Shown here: positions 17,347 through 25,093 of the stretch, one piece after another | Position numbering within the stretch: the first letter of the stretch is position 1 | Layout: each line of letters starts with the position of its first letter | Assembly (NCBI GenBank): GCA_903871805.1 | Contig: CAIQIE010000165.1 | Location: 1 to 33,057 of the forward strand | Source of the DNA: an uncultured Planctomycetaceae bacterium | GTDB taxonomy: Bacteria; Planctomycetota; Planctomycetia; Planctomycetales; Planctomycetaceae | Reading direction: 5' to 3' | DNA length: 33,057 nt | Notes under the pieces: model-generated | The model's input: only the letters and a program-made list of their open reading frames with translations | Told to the model about the DNA's origin: nothing | The model's database searches: none | Made by a program: the position numbers and the translations under genes

Positions 17347-17509
17347 GACACTGGATCGCGCCGTACCGCTTTTGTGGCGATGCCTGGGAAAAAAATAGAA
17401 GCGGCAGGGCGCAAGACATCCGTTGAGGCGGTTAGTTGTTGAGGCCGTTAGTTGTTGAGGCCGTTAGTTGCAGTCAGACACCGGACGGCTCGCGCCCAGT
17501 ACCGCTTTT
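17347..17509. repeat. Imperfect duplicated palindromic element between convergent genes
   Basis: GACACTGGATCGCGCC followed by GTACCGCTTTT (17347-17373) reappears as a related copy at 17477-17509. The copy has GACACCGGACGGCTCGCGCC, a CA insert and the same GTACCGCTTTT. Positions 17477-17496 are the exact reverse complement of 14138-14157. The elements flank the gap between the MBL hydrolase and the PQQ-like gene, and the second reaches the latter's stop codon. A transcription-stop role or a dispersed repeat family is likely. Confidence 0.55.
17422..17469. repeat. Tandem repeat, three copies of a 16-mer
   Basis: Three head-to-tail units of GTTGAGGCCGTTAGTT occupy 17422-17437, 17438-17453 and 17454-17469. 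The first unit has one change (GG for CC's second base). The array lies in a non-coding gap. Such short arrays vary in copy number by slippage and could serve as a strain marker. Confidence 0.85.
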
Positions 17510-19277
17510 ACAGATCCAGACAAACCGCGACCTTGCCGTTTCGCAAAAAGACGCTGTTCCCGACGGCGATCGGGTGGTTCCATGTCTTGTCGTCCAGGAC
17601 TGGAATCCTTCCCAGTTCTTCCAGACGCTGAGCATTGGCGTTCAGCAGAACGGCATCGCCATTTTCTGCTGCGACGACAATGCAACCTGCATCCTTCAGC
17701 AGGACGGCCTGTCCAAAACCATAGCGGCCACCCTGCCAGAGACGTTTTCCAGTTTTTGCGTCGATGCAGGAAAACACGGCCTGATTAAAGCCATAAATCA
17801 CATCGCCAACGATCAGCGAATCGTTAAACGCCGGACGCAATTGTCGGGAGGTCCATGCGTCCTGGAAGCTCCACTTGTCTTCCTCCCGTTTCAGGTCCAC
17901 TCGGGACGCTCCAACGCCGTCCCCCAGAGCCACCAGCAGACTGGATGGCCCGAGTTGCTGCACATCCACCATGGGGGTTCCCTCCCAGTCAGTCGGCTTG
18001 TGCGTCCACAGCGGACGACCGCTGGCCACGTCGACTCCATGGACGCCCTGGCTATCACAGAAGACCACACAGCGCTGGTCATTCAGCGTCATGAGACGGG
18101 CCGTTGTGTAATTCATTTGCTGTGAAGCAAAGCCCCAGACTTTTTCTCCGGTCTGGGCACTAAATGCCATCCAGCCGTTGTCGTTACTTCCGCCAACAAA
18201 AATCACAACCAGTCCGTCGACGATCAGCGGTGATCCCGAGAAGCCCCACATCGGTACGGGCGCGGCAAACTCCTTCACAACGTTGCGCTGCCAGACGACA
18301 GCACCATCCGATTCCTGAACGCAGGTCAGCAATCCATTAGCGCCCATAGCGAAGACCCGTCCATCGGCCACCGATGGTGTACTGCGGGGCCCCGCGCCGG
18401 AAACGACCTCGTCAAACCGGTTCTTGTCCGCGTGGCTCCAGATCATGCTGCCGTCCATGGCCGAATAACACGTCAGAAACTCTTTCGCATTCCGCTGTTC
18501 CTGAGTGAACAGCCTGCCCTGATGATAGGCAAACGAAGACCAGCCTGGCCCCACGGGAATTCTCCAGCGTTCCTTTGGCGGCGTCGTTTTCCAGTCAGCA
18601 ATATGGAACTCTCCGGCAGCACTGCCGTCACCGGCGAGACCGCGAAATTGAGGCCAGTCGGCTGATACGACGGTATCACGCGTTTCTGCCGTAGCGTCCG
18701 CATTGTCGACTTTCGTAGCGGAAAGATCTGCAAGTGTATCCTCGTGCCTTGCGCTCCAGCGCCACACGAATTCCGGATAATACTCCCCGTCAAAGCCCTC
18801 ATTGCGAACCAGTCCGAAACTTAGCCACCCCAACCCCAACAGGACGATCGCCACCCGTGTTCGAAACGGGTGATAAGAGCAGTACGAAAGTCCGGCCGTC
18901 ACCGTGAAGATGGCCAGCGGAATGCCATGCACCCACATCGAGGTCCGGAGAGCACTTTCGGGAACGCTCAGCGCCCCGGCCACGAGGGGCCATATGAGAC
19001 CAGCCAGTGCGAGCTTCCATTTTTCCGACCAGAGCAGGCGACTGGCAAACAGAACCCAAAGGGAAAACATCAGGGCGCCTACAAGCGGCCCCCCCATCAT
19101 CACGAAGAACCGTGGCCGGTTCGCGATCGACGGCGTCACGGTGACGACCAGAACCACCACCATCGCAGCGGCAATGATCCATGCTGGCCAAAGTCGGACT
19201 GGCACAATGGCCCCAACCTGCAGCGAACGAACAGTTGTGTCCCGGCGGTCGCCCTCTGGATTGACGGAATCTGGCAT
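17508..19277 (-). CDS. Membrane-anchored PQQ-type beta-propeller protein
   Basis: This 589-residue protein has an N-terminal membrane domain with about five hydrophobic segments between residues 32 and 156. They include WIIAAAMVVVLVVTVTP, LVGALMFSLWVLFASRLLW and LAIFTVTAGLSYCSY. After a linker come WPQFRGLAGDGSA (from residue 208) and repeated blades such as YSAMDGSMIWSH, FSAQTGEKVWGFAS, VDVASGRPLWTH and IDAKTGKRLWQGG. These are typical of PQQ-like propellers that are abundant in planctomycetes. Most such proteins do not bind PQQ and no cofactor ligand is obvious. The propeller is probably periplasmic. The ATG at 19277 is preceded by AGAAGGA. Function is unknown; the family has roles from dehydrogenases to outer-membrane assembly. 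Confidence 0.85.
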   Translation of the reverse strand: MPDSVNPEGDRRDTTVRSLQVGAIVPVRLWPAWIIAAAMVVVLVVTVTPSIANRPRFFVMMGGPLVGALMFSLWVLFASRLLWSEKWKLALAGLIWPLVAGALSVPESALRTSMWVHGIPLAIFTVTAGLSYCSYHPFRTRVAIVLLGLGWLSFGLVRNEGFDGEYYPEFVWRWSARHEDTLADLSATKVDNADATAETRDTVVSADWPQFRGLAGDGSAAGEFHIADWKTTPPKERWRIPVGPGWSSFAYHQGRLFTQEQRNAKEFLTCYSAMDGSMIWSHADKNRFDEVVSGAGPRSTPSVADGRVFAMGANGLLTCVQESDGAVVWQRNVVKEFAAPVPMWGFSGSPLIVDGLVVIFVGGSNDNGWMAFSAQTGEKVWGFASQQMNYTTARLMTLNDQRCVVFCDSQGVHGVDVASGRPLWTHKPTDWEGTPMVDVQQLGPSSLLVALGDGVGASRVDLKREEDKWSFQDAWTSRQLRPAFNDSLIVGDVIYGFNQAVFSCIDAKTGKRLWQGGRYGFGQAVLLKDAGCIVVAAENGDAVLLNANAQRLEELGRIPVLDDKTWNHPIAVGNSVFLRNGKVAVCLDL

Positions 19278-19665
19278 GAAAAGTGTCCTTCTGAATCTGA
19301 ATTACGGCCGGCAGCCAGATTATTGAAATCGTCGGTTTACGGGGCGCTGCCTGACAGAGTTTCTTCGAGTTGTGAATTACCCGAGACTAACGATTTGAGA
19401 ACAATTCGTCATACTGAATGCAATCCTGTTCCCGTTTTCAACAAACGATTCCCACAGATTTTTATACCGGGGCCCGGGATGAGTCTTCGGCAATTACAGT
19501 CCCAAAATAGCTCCGAACAAGTCAGAAAACGGTCAAAAACAGTTCGCAGGCTGTCTCAGAGTTCTCAAGTTCCCTGTTCTGCAGGTATGCTGCGCGGGAT
19601 TCTGCAGGGACATCCCGCCAGATTTTCCCCACATCCCGTTACTTCGACTTCTCGGATAACTTTTT
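19278..19665. other. Divergent intergenic region upstream of the double esterase gene
   Basis: This 388-base gap is AT-richer than the flanking genes, with GAGACTAACGATTTGAG and several A/T runs. It should hold promoters in both directions, including the start of the plus-strand run that ends at 26618. No gene or convincing repeat was seen. Confidence 0.4.
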
Positions 19666-21780
19666 ATGTTGACCACTCGTCGAAACCTGATCTGCCTGAC
19701 CTTCCTGGTGTTTTTGCACATGGTCACTGCCGGGCCTGTGTTGGCCCAGCAGTCGTGGCCACCGGAGATTAACGGGGAGCGGCATGTCTACAAATCTGTT
19801 GATGGCGTGGATCTCAATCTCTGGGTGATGAAATCCGAGTCTTCAAAGGCAAGCCTCGGGCAGCCCGCCTCCGCGGCCCCCGCCATCGTATTCTTTTTCG
19901 GGGGGGGCTGGACATCCGGTTCTCCGGAACAATTTCTGCCGCAGGCGCGTTATCTGCAGTCACGAGGTCTGACGGCGATCGTCGCCGATTATCGAGTGGC
20001 CTCCCGAAACAACGTCAAAGCCGTTTCCTGCGTGGAAGATGCCGCATCCGCAGTGCGCTGGATCCGCAGTCATGCGTCGCAACTCAACATTGATCCCGAC
20101 CGAATTTGTGCTGCTGGTGGTTCGGCCGGCGGTCACCTCGCCTGCTGCACGGCCCTGATTCCCGATGTTGTCGCGTCGGGCGAGGATACTGCCGTTAGTT
20201 CTGTCCCCAATGCGTTGGCGCTGTTCAATCCTGTGGTTATGCTGGCACCACTGGAAGGCATTGAGGGGGCCGAGGGGGCGTCCATGACGTTTGAAACCGT
20301 TCATACTCGATTGGGGGTTCCCGCTGACCAGTTGTCACCGATTCATCACATCCGCAGGGACCTGCCGCCGACCATCATCTTTCACGGTGACAGGGACACC
20401 ACGGTCCGTATTGCCAGTGTCGAGGAATTCGAAAAACGGATGACGGCTGCAGGCAATCGCTGCGAATTGAAACGGTTTCCCGATGCTCCGCATGGTTTCT
20501 TTAATCTGCGTAATTCGGGCACGAGGCCTGGACAGGCACAAGCTGCGACCCCCGCAATCGCCGTAGTCGACCAGCGCCGTCAGTGGCACTTGCGCAGTCT
20601 GCTGCAGCTGGATCACTTTCTGGCGTCTCTGGGATGGATCCAGGGGACGGCAACAGTGCCTATGGTGGACAACCCCAATGTGAAAGTGCGAGGTCATCTG
20701 CAGCGGGCCCTGGAGAAATTTCGCACTCAAAAAGAGGCACGCGTCGCTTTTCTCGGGGGATCCATTACAGAAATGGAAGGTTACCGCCCGCTTGTGGAAA
20801 AGTGGCTGACCGAAACTTTTCCGAACACAAAGTTCACCTTCATTCAGGCTGGTATTGCCTCGACTTGCTCCAACACGGGGGCTTTCCGTTTTCAGCGCGA
20901 TGTGCTCAGCGAGGGCCCAGTGGACCTGCTGCTGGTGGAATTTGCGGTGAACGATGATCAGGATGCGCACCACGATGCCGACGGCTGCATTCGAGGCATG
21001 GAGGGCATTCTGCGACAACTCTGGAAGCACAACCCCGATGCGGGCGCCGTGATGCTGCATTTCGTAAATCCCGAGATGCTGGCGACGGCCCAGGCCAGAG
21101 AGATGCAGCTCAGTGCACGCCAGCACAAGAAAGTCGCACAGCATTATCACGTGAGTTCCATTGATCTGCCTGCCGAGCTGGCGGATCGCATCAAAGATGG
21201 TTCCATGAGCTGGGACTCGTGGGGCGGGACGCATCCAGGTCCGGCTGGCAACAGTCACGCCGCAAAGCTGGTGTGCGAAGTCCTGACGGCAGTGATGAAT
21301 GCTGGCACCGAGGAAGAGACCTCCACTGAGCTTCCGGAACCACTGTTGAAGTCCAGTTTTGACGCGGGACGTTTTCTCGAGCCGAGTCTTGTCAAAATGA
21401 ATGAGGGCTGGCAGTACTCCGTTCCGGACTGGTCCGCGATTGCCGGCAGCAAGCGGGATCGTTTTCTGAAGGAGCAGATATTTCATGGCACAACGCCCGG
21501 AAGCACGTTGTCCTTTGAATTTACCGGGCGGGCTGTTGGTGCCTACCTGCTGGCCGGGCCTGATGCTGGACGACTGGACGTACGCATCGACCAGGGTGAA
21601 TGGAAGACTGTGGAGTTGTACCATAATTACAGCGCTGGTCTGCACTATCCGCGAACGGTGATGTTTGACAGTGATTTGCCACACGGAACGCACGCTGTGG
21701 AAGTTCGGATTGCCGCGGAGCATCAGGAAAACAGCAAGGGGACTGCCGCTCGGATTCTGGCTTTCACAATCAATGAATGA
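19666..21780 (+). CDS. Secreted bifunctional esterase: alpha/beta hydrolase fused to SGNH hydrolase
   Basis: The 704-residue exported protein has a signal peptide ending near VLAQ (residues 1-27). Domain one (about 40-320) is an alpha/beta hydrolase with an oxyanion-like FFFGGGWTSG, nucleophile Ser153 in GGSAGGH, Asp244 in HGDRDTTV and His276 in DAPHGFFN. Domain two (about 355-545) is an SGNH/GDSL esterase with Ser366 in GGSITEM, Gly396 in AGIAS, Asn429 in VNDDQD and His523 in GGTHPGP. The usual Asp three places before the His is Gly520. A final beta-rich part (FEFTGRAVGAYLLAGPDAG) resembles accessory modules of carbohydrate esterases. It probably removes acyl or acetyl groups from polysaccharides. 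The next gene starts 9 bases after its stop, so the two may be co-transcribed. Confidence 0.87.
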   Translation: MLTTRRNLICLTFLVFLHMVTAGPVLAQQSWPPEINGERHVYKSVDGVDLNLWVMKSESSKASLGQPASAAPAIVFFFGGGWTSGSPEQFLPQARYLQSRGLTAIVADYRVASRNNVKAVSCVEDAASAVRWIRSHASQLNIDPDRICAAGGSAGGHLACCTALIPDVVASGEDTAVSSVPNALALFNPVVMLAPLEGIEGAEGASMTFETVHTRLGVPADQLSPIHHIRRDLPPTIIFHGDRDTTVRIASVEEFEKRMTAAGNRCELKRFPDAPHGFFNLRNSGTRPGQAQAATPAIAVVDQRRQWHLRSLLQLDHFLASLGWIQGTATVPMVDNPNVKVRGHLQRALEKFRTQKEARVAFLGGSITEMEGYRPLVEKWLTETFPNTKFTFIQAGIASTCSNTGAFRFQRDVLSEGPVDLLLVEFAVNDDQDAHHDADGCIRGMEGILRQLWKHNPDAGAVMLHFVNPEMLATAQAREMQLSARQHKKVAQHYHVSSIDLPAELADRIKDGSMSWDSWGGTHPGPAGNSHAAKLVCEVLTAVMNAGTEEETSTELPEPLLKSSFDAGRFLEPSLVKMNEGWQYSVPDWSAIAGSKRDRFLKEQIFHGTTPGSTLSFEFTGRAVGAYLLAGPDAGRLDVRIDQGEWKTVELYHNYSAGLHYPRTVMFDSDLPHGTHAVEVRIAAEHQENSKGTAARILAFTINE

Positions 21781-21789
21781 TGGCTTGTT

Positions 21790-23664
21790 ATGTCTCTGAC
21801 GCAGCACGATCACGCAACCGCGATGCCCGGGAGTTCACCGGCGGGGACGCTGCGCTCCTACCGTTTTTTGCGGCCGGCGGAATTGCTGGAGCAGTCGCAT
21901 GAGCTGCCGGTGGAGGTGCTTCGTCAGCTTCAGGATCCGCGATGGCTGGCTGCGATCGCGGAACTGTTTGTTGTTGATCGGCGACCGGATTCGCGCGCCT
22001 TGCTGTTGCGATATTTGCGGACGCCGTTGAATGCCCCTGGACATGAAATCTTCATCCGGAAACTTTTGAGGCACGCAGAGTTCCATGCGGATGATCAGGT
22101 TCTCGGCCTGCTCCTCGTGGCTCTGGACCGAACCATTCGGCGGCGTATATGCCTCGCGGGGTCTGATAAGTCGGCAGTGGCAGATCTGTCGGAGAATGCC
22201 CTGTTGGATGTGGCTGACGGAACCGGGGACAAGATGGTGCTTAAGACCCCCGCTGGCACGATTCTGCCGCGTCTGACCGGGGTGACGCCGGTCACCGATG
22301 CGTTTGTGGTGACGATTGACTCTGGAAAAGCTGACGGTTCTCGCGGCAATTCCCCGCAGTTCCTCTTCTCTGTGACAACGCGACGGTATCTTCAACGGCG
22401 GCTGTGGCGTTACTTTCGGAAACTGGGAGAACAGTTTCCCGACAGGTACGCAGAGTCCGTCTTTCTGCTGCTGCAGGAATATCGCGACAGTGACACCCCC
22501 GAAGGACTATCGCTGCTGGATTGTCATGGGCTGATGCACTGCCTGTTCGGTGAAAGTCCTGTTGTGTTGGCAACAAAGGCCGGCTGGAAACTCCGGCGGG
22601 GCTGCCGTCTTGCGGAACTCAGCGCCGCCCCGATGTTCCCGGAAATCTGGCGACAGGCACCACACAGACTCTGGCAACTGGCCCGATTCAAAAACTGTCG
22701 AGTTGTGCGGCAGTGGGCATCGCAGCTACTGCAATGCGAACACCCCGATACACCGGCTCAGGCCCAGCTGCCGGAAATTGCTGAACTTCTGGCGCTCGAT
22801 GACCCGGATAGCTGTCGGCTGGCCGTTGCCCTGCTTGAGAATGACAGGCGATGGCTGCAGCTAACGGCTGGGCAGTGGGAAACGCTGTTGAGTGCCATAC
22901 CGGAAAACCGTGCTTCGGCAGTCACTTCTCTTATTCGTAACGCCCTGGATTCCGCGGAAACTCTGCCCGAAATTCGGCGTGCGATCCTGTGTTCGCCGTG
23001 GCCCGAACAGACAGCAGCCGCATTACAGTCCATTGTCCGTCACAGCCAAAATGTTATGGAAACAGCGTTGGAGTTGCTGCAATTGGCAGCCCCGGCATCC
23101 GCATTTCGCACTTCTGTTATCACGCAATGGGTGTGGTCGATTCTGGAGACCTGCGAGCCTCCTGCGGCGGATCGACTATTACCGCTTCTGGAAAACCCAC
23201 AGAGTTGCGTCCGATCGATTGCGATGGGATGGCTTCACGGGCAAACGCTGCTGTGGACGAGCCCCGAGTTAACACTGCGGATGCTGCAGTCCGAATACAG
23301 TGACGTCCGCCACTGGCTTGTGACTCAGACAAACAATCACCTGGCACACCTCATACATCGGCACGCGGATTTGCCTGCGGTCGCAGTCGCACTGGCAAGG
23401 CTCTGGCGGACTGTCGTCAGTGAGCCATCCTGCACTGTTGAGCGCCACAAAGATGTACTGCAGCAGGTTGCTCAGCGGTTGCAGAAAAAAATGGAAGAGC
23501 AGACCGAGTTACTCCCCATCCTTGCTCAGGGACTGCACTCGGGAAAAACTATGCTGCAGCGACACACCCTGGTCCTGCTCACGGGATTATGTACGAAGAA
23601 TCCAAACCTCAGGGAGAGTATCGAGTCCATGGGAGTCCGGATGCTGCTGCCCGCAAACTTCTGA
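21790..23664 (+). CDS. Helical-repeat-like protein of unknown function
   Basis: The 624-residue soluble protein has no signal peptide or membrane segment. Its sequence is a long run of Leu/Ala-rich amphipathic helices, for example ILPLLAENPQ-like stretches such as DRLLPLLENPQSCVRSIA and ELLQLAAPASAFRTSV. This points to a HEAT-like alpha-solenoid, but repeats are degenerate and not provable by eye. A distinctive segment lies at about 192-230 (FLFSVTTRRYLQRRLWRYF), strongly basic and aromatic. It could contact nucleic acid. The gene begins 9 bases after the double esterase and ends 733 bases before the methyltransferase of the retron-like locus. An association with the retron is possible but unproven. 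No ribosome binding site is evident, so translation may be coupled to the gene before it. Confidence 0.72.
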   Translation: MSLTQHDHATAMPGSSPAGTLRSYRFLRPAELLEQSHELPVEVLRQLQDPRWLAAIAELFVVDRRPDSRALLLRYLRTPLNAPGHEIFIRKLLRHAEFHADDQVLGLLLVALDRTIRRRICLAGSDKSAVADLSENALLDVADGTGDKMVLKTPAGTILPRLTGVTPVTDAFVVTIDSGKADGSRGNSPQFLFSVTTRRYLQRRLWRYFRKLGEQFPDRYAESVFLLLQEYRDSDTPEGLSLLDCHGLMHCLFGESPVVLATKAGWKLRRGCRLAELSAAPMFPEIWRQAPHRLWQLARFKNCRVVRQWASQLLQCEHPDTPAQAQLPEIAELLALDDPDSCRLAVALLENDRRWLQLTAGQWETLLSAIPENRASAVTSLIRNALDSAETLPEIRRAILCSPWPEQTAAALQSIVRHSQNVMETALELLQLAAPASAFRTSVITQWVWSILETCEPPAADRLLPLLENPQSCVRSIAMGWLHGQTLLWTSPELTLRMLQSEYSDVRHWLVTQTNNHLAHLIHRHADLPAVAVALARLWRTVVSEPSCTVERHKDVLQQVAQRLQKKMEEQTELLPILAQGLHSGKTMLQRHTLVLLTGLCTKNPNLRESIESMGVRMLLPANF

Positions 23665-23689
23665 CAGAGATTCGCGCATGTTCTGTCAG
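23661..23689. terminator. Inverted repeat overlapping the stop codon of the helical-repeat gene
   Basis: CTGACAGA (23661-23668) and TCTGTCAG (23682-23689) are perfect complements around a 13-base loop, and the left arm includes the TGA stop codon. A short T-run follows about 12 bases later (TTTTT at 23702). It may be a weak terminator, or the 5' boundary of the structured region described next. Confidence 0.4.
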
Positions 23690-24397
23690 GGCTGCTGGCA
23701 ATTTTTCCATCAGACGGGCGCAGGCTGCTGATAAAGACCTCGTGATGGTCACTGCGGATTTCGGAGGCCGCTGATTTCGCAGCCACCCGAGCACGCATTT
23801 TGCTGATTCTGGAACGGAAGTTGCCGAATGTCTGATTAGGGATGCTAAATTGGTTCCAGATGACTACGGCCAATGTAAAACTCAGTTGTTACCTGGGGGG
23901 CTGAAACTGGCAGATCTGTCCGGAAGAGCACAAAACTGTGCTGTGCGAAACGGGATTTGTTGTTCAGAATACCGGACAGGAAAACAGACGGCAGGAGGGT
24001 GCCAGAGAAGTTACCGAGACTCAAATACTGCGGTGTTCCGCCGTGGTTGGTTCTGGCCAGTCATTGCTACACCGTGGACACTGTTCGTCCGGCCCGCCTT
24101 GGTCACTGGTGCTGCCCACGACAACGTGGTTACTGCCCCAGCGAGTCGACGGGCCGTGGCCCAGGTCCCCGGTCGACGCTTCGAAGTCGATAACGCTCAC
24201 ACCCTTCTCCGTTTTTTCACAGGATTCCGCCTGGTTGATCAGTTTCAGCATCCTGGGTTGAGGCAGTACTCTGCAAAAAACGGGCGAAGGACGACAGTGC
24301 CTTCGGACTGGTTCCGAAAGCGTCTGCTCAGGCAGACACTTGCCATCCTTCGAACATTCTTGTTGGAATGCACACAGATCTTCAGGAGGGTGCCCTT
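23665..24397 (+). ncRNA. Candidate retron msr-msd region (structured, non-coding)
   Basis: This 733-base gap lies inside a same-strand gene run, directly upstream of the methyltransferase and reverse transcriptase genes, where a retron RNA is expected. Open frames exist (for example 23850-24401 +) but none looks like a protein. Visible hairpins are: CTGTCCGG (23916) with CCGGACAG (23972), enclosing AGCACA-AAAC-TGTGCT (23927-23942); GTCGAC with GGG (24145) against CCC and GTCGAC (24172); TTCGGA-CTGGT-TCCGAA (24302-24318); and GTCTGC-TCAG-GCAGAC (24322-24337). CGAAGG (24285) could alternatively pair with CCTTCG (24300). The exact ends, the branching G and the a1/a2 arms could not be fixed. AGATCTGT (23912) and ACAGATCT (24374) are complementary but may pair by chance. 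Confidence 0.4.
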
Positions 24398-25093
24398 ATG
24401 ACGTGGCGAATTTCCAGAGCAGAATCCCGTCGTCGCTACCTGACGAAGTTTGACGAAACTGAGTCACTCAGTTATGAAGCGTTGGCAGGCTGCATCTCTG
24501 CCGAAGAGGCTCAGGCGTATCTTCAGGATCTGCAACCGGTTCTGGCTGATAAAAAACCTGCTGCCGTTCTGGATGTCGGTGCAGGCACGGGGGGGATCTG
24601 CAAGATCCTTGCAGAACTTCCCAATCTGGCAATTACAGCGCTGGAACCATCGCCGGCAATGCTGTCTGTGCTGCAGCGTAAGCCGGAACTTAGTGCCGTT
24701 CGAACGGTTCAGGGGTTCTGTGATTCCCCGGACGACCTTGGGCTATTTGTCCCTGAGCAATTCGATCTGATCATTTCCAGGCAGGTCATTAACGGACTTT
24801 ACGATCCCCTGACCGCCTTCAAAAACTGGTACGAATGGCTGGACAGTGAGGGATTAGTTGTGGTCATTGATGGGCTGTACGGCCGGGCAGCATGGACAGG
24901 CATTTGGGAAGAAGATGTCGATGTCCTTCCGGTTTCCGCCTGTCAAAATACTGCTATGATTCCCTACCTGTTGGAACTTGCCGGTTTTGAAGTCCGCGAC
25001 GTGCGGATGATGGAGCGAGTTAATGGACATCTCCGCACAAAAACTCATCGCTTCCTGACCATTGCAGCAAAGAATCGTCATGAAGCGTCCTGA
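24398..25093 (+). CDS. Class I SAM-dependent methyltransferase in the retron-like locus
   Basis: The start is ATG 24398, because the strong ribosome binding site AGGAGGG (24384-24390) sits 7 bases before it. The longer frame from 24368 lacks one. The 231-residue protein shows SAM motif I VLDVGAGTGG (57-66), an acidic LEPSPAM after the second strand, FDLIISRQVING (122-133) and the later strand GLVVVIDGL. This fits a Methyltransf_11/25-type small-molecule or unassigned methyltransferase. No DNA-methylase motif (such as DPPY or NPPF) is visible. Its last 14 bases overlap the reverse transcriptase start, indicating translational coupling. It may be the effector or partner of the retron, or an unrelated metabolic gene caught in the same transcript. 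Confidence 0.82.
   Translation: MTWRISRAESRRRYLTKFDETESLSYEALAGCISAEEAQAYLQDLQPVLADKKPAAVLDVGAGTGGICKILAELPNLAITALEPSPAMLSVLQRKPELSAVRTVQGFCDSPDDLGLFVPEQFDLIISRQVINGLYDPLTAFKNWYEWLDSEGLVVVIDGLYGRAAWTGIWEEDVDVLPVSACQNTAMIPYLLELAGFEVRDVRMMERVNGHLRTKTHRFLTIAAKNRHEAS

Noticed and set aside
20335-21813. A 492-codon open frame on the minus strand
   Set aside because: It lies opposite the double esterase, whose catalytic motifs are intact, and its product resembles nothing. It is a shadow of the high-GC coding strand.
24021-24251. A minus-strand frame with a CPRC motif in the same gap
   Set aside because: A single Cys pair in a short frame without other support is not enough to call a zinc protein.
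23912-24381. AGATCTGT and ACAGATCT as the a1/a2 arms of a retron RNA
   Set aside because: Eight complementary bases, themselves partly palindromic, are expected by chance in a gap this long. The enclosed 470 bases would also be long for a retron RNA.
23850-24401. A 183-codon plus-strand frame in the gap before the methyltransferase
   Set aside because: The product has no recognisable features, other frames are also open there, and there is no ribosome binding site. I treat the gap as non-coding.
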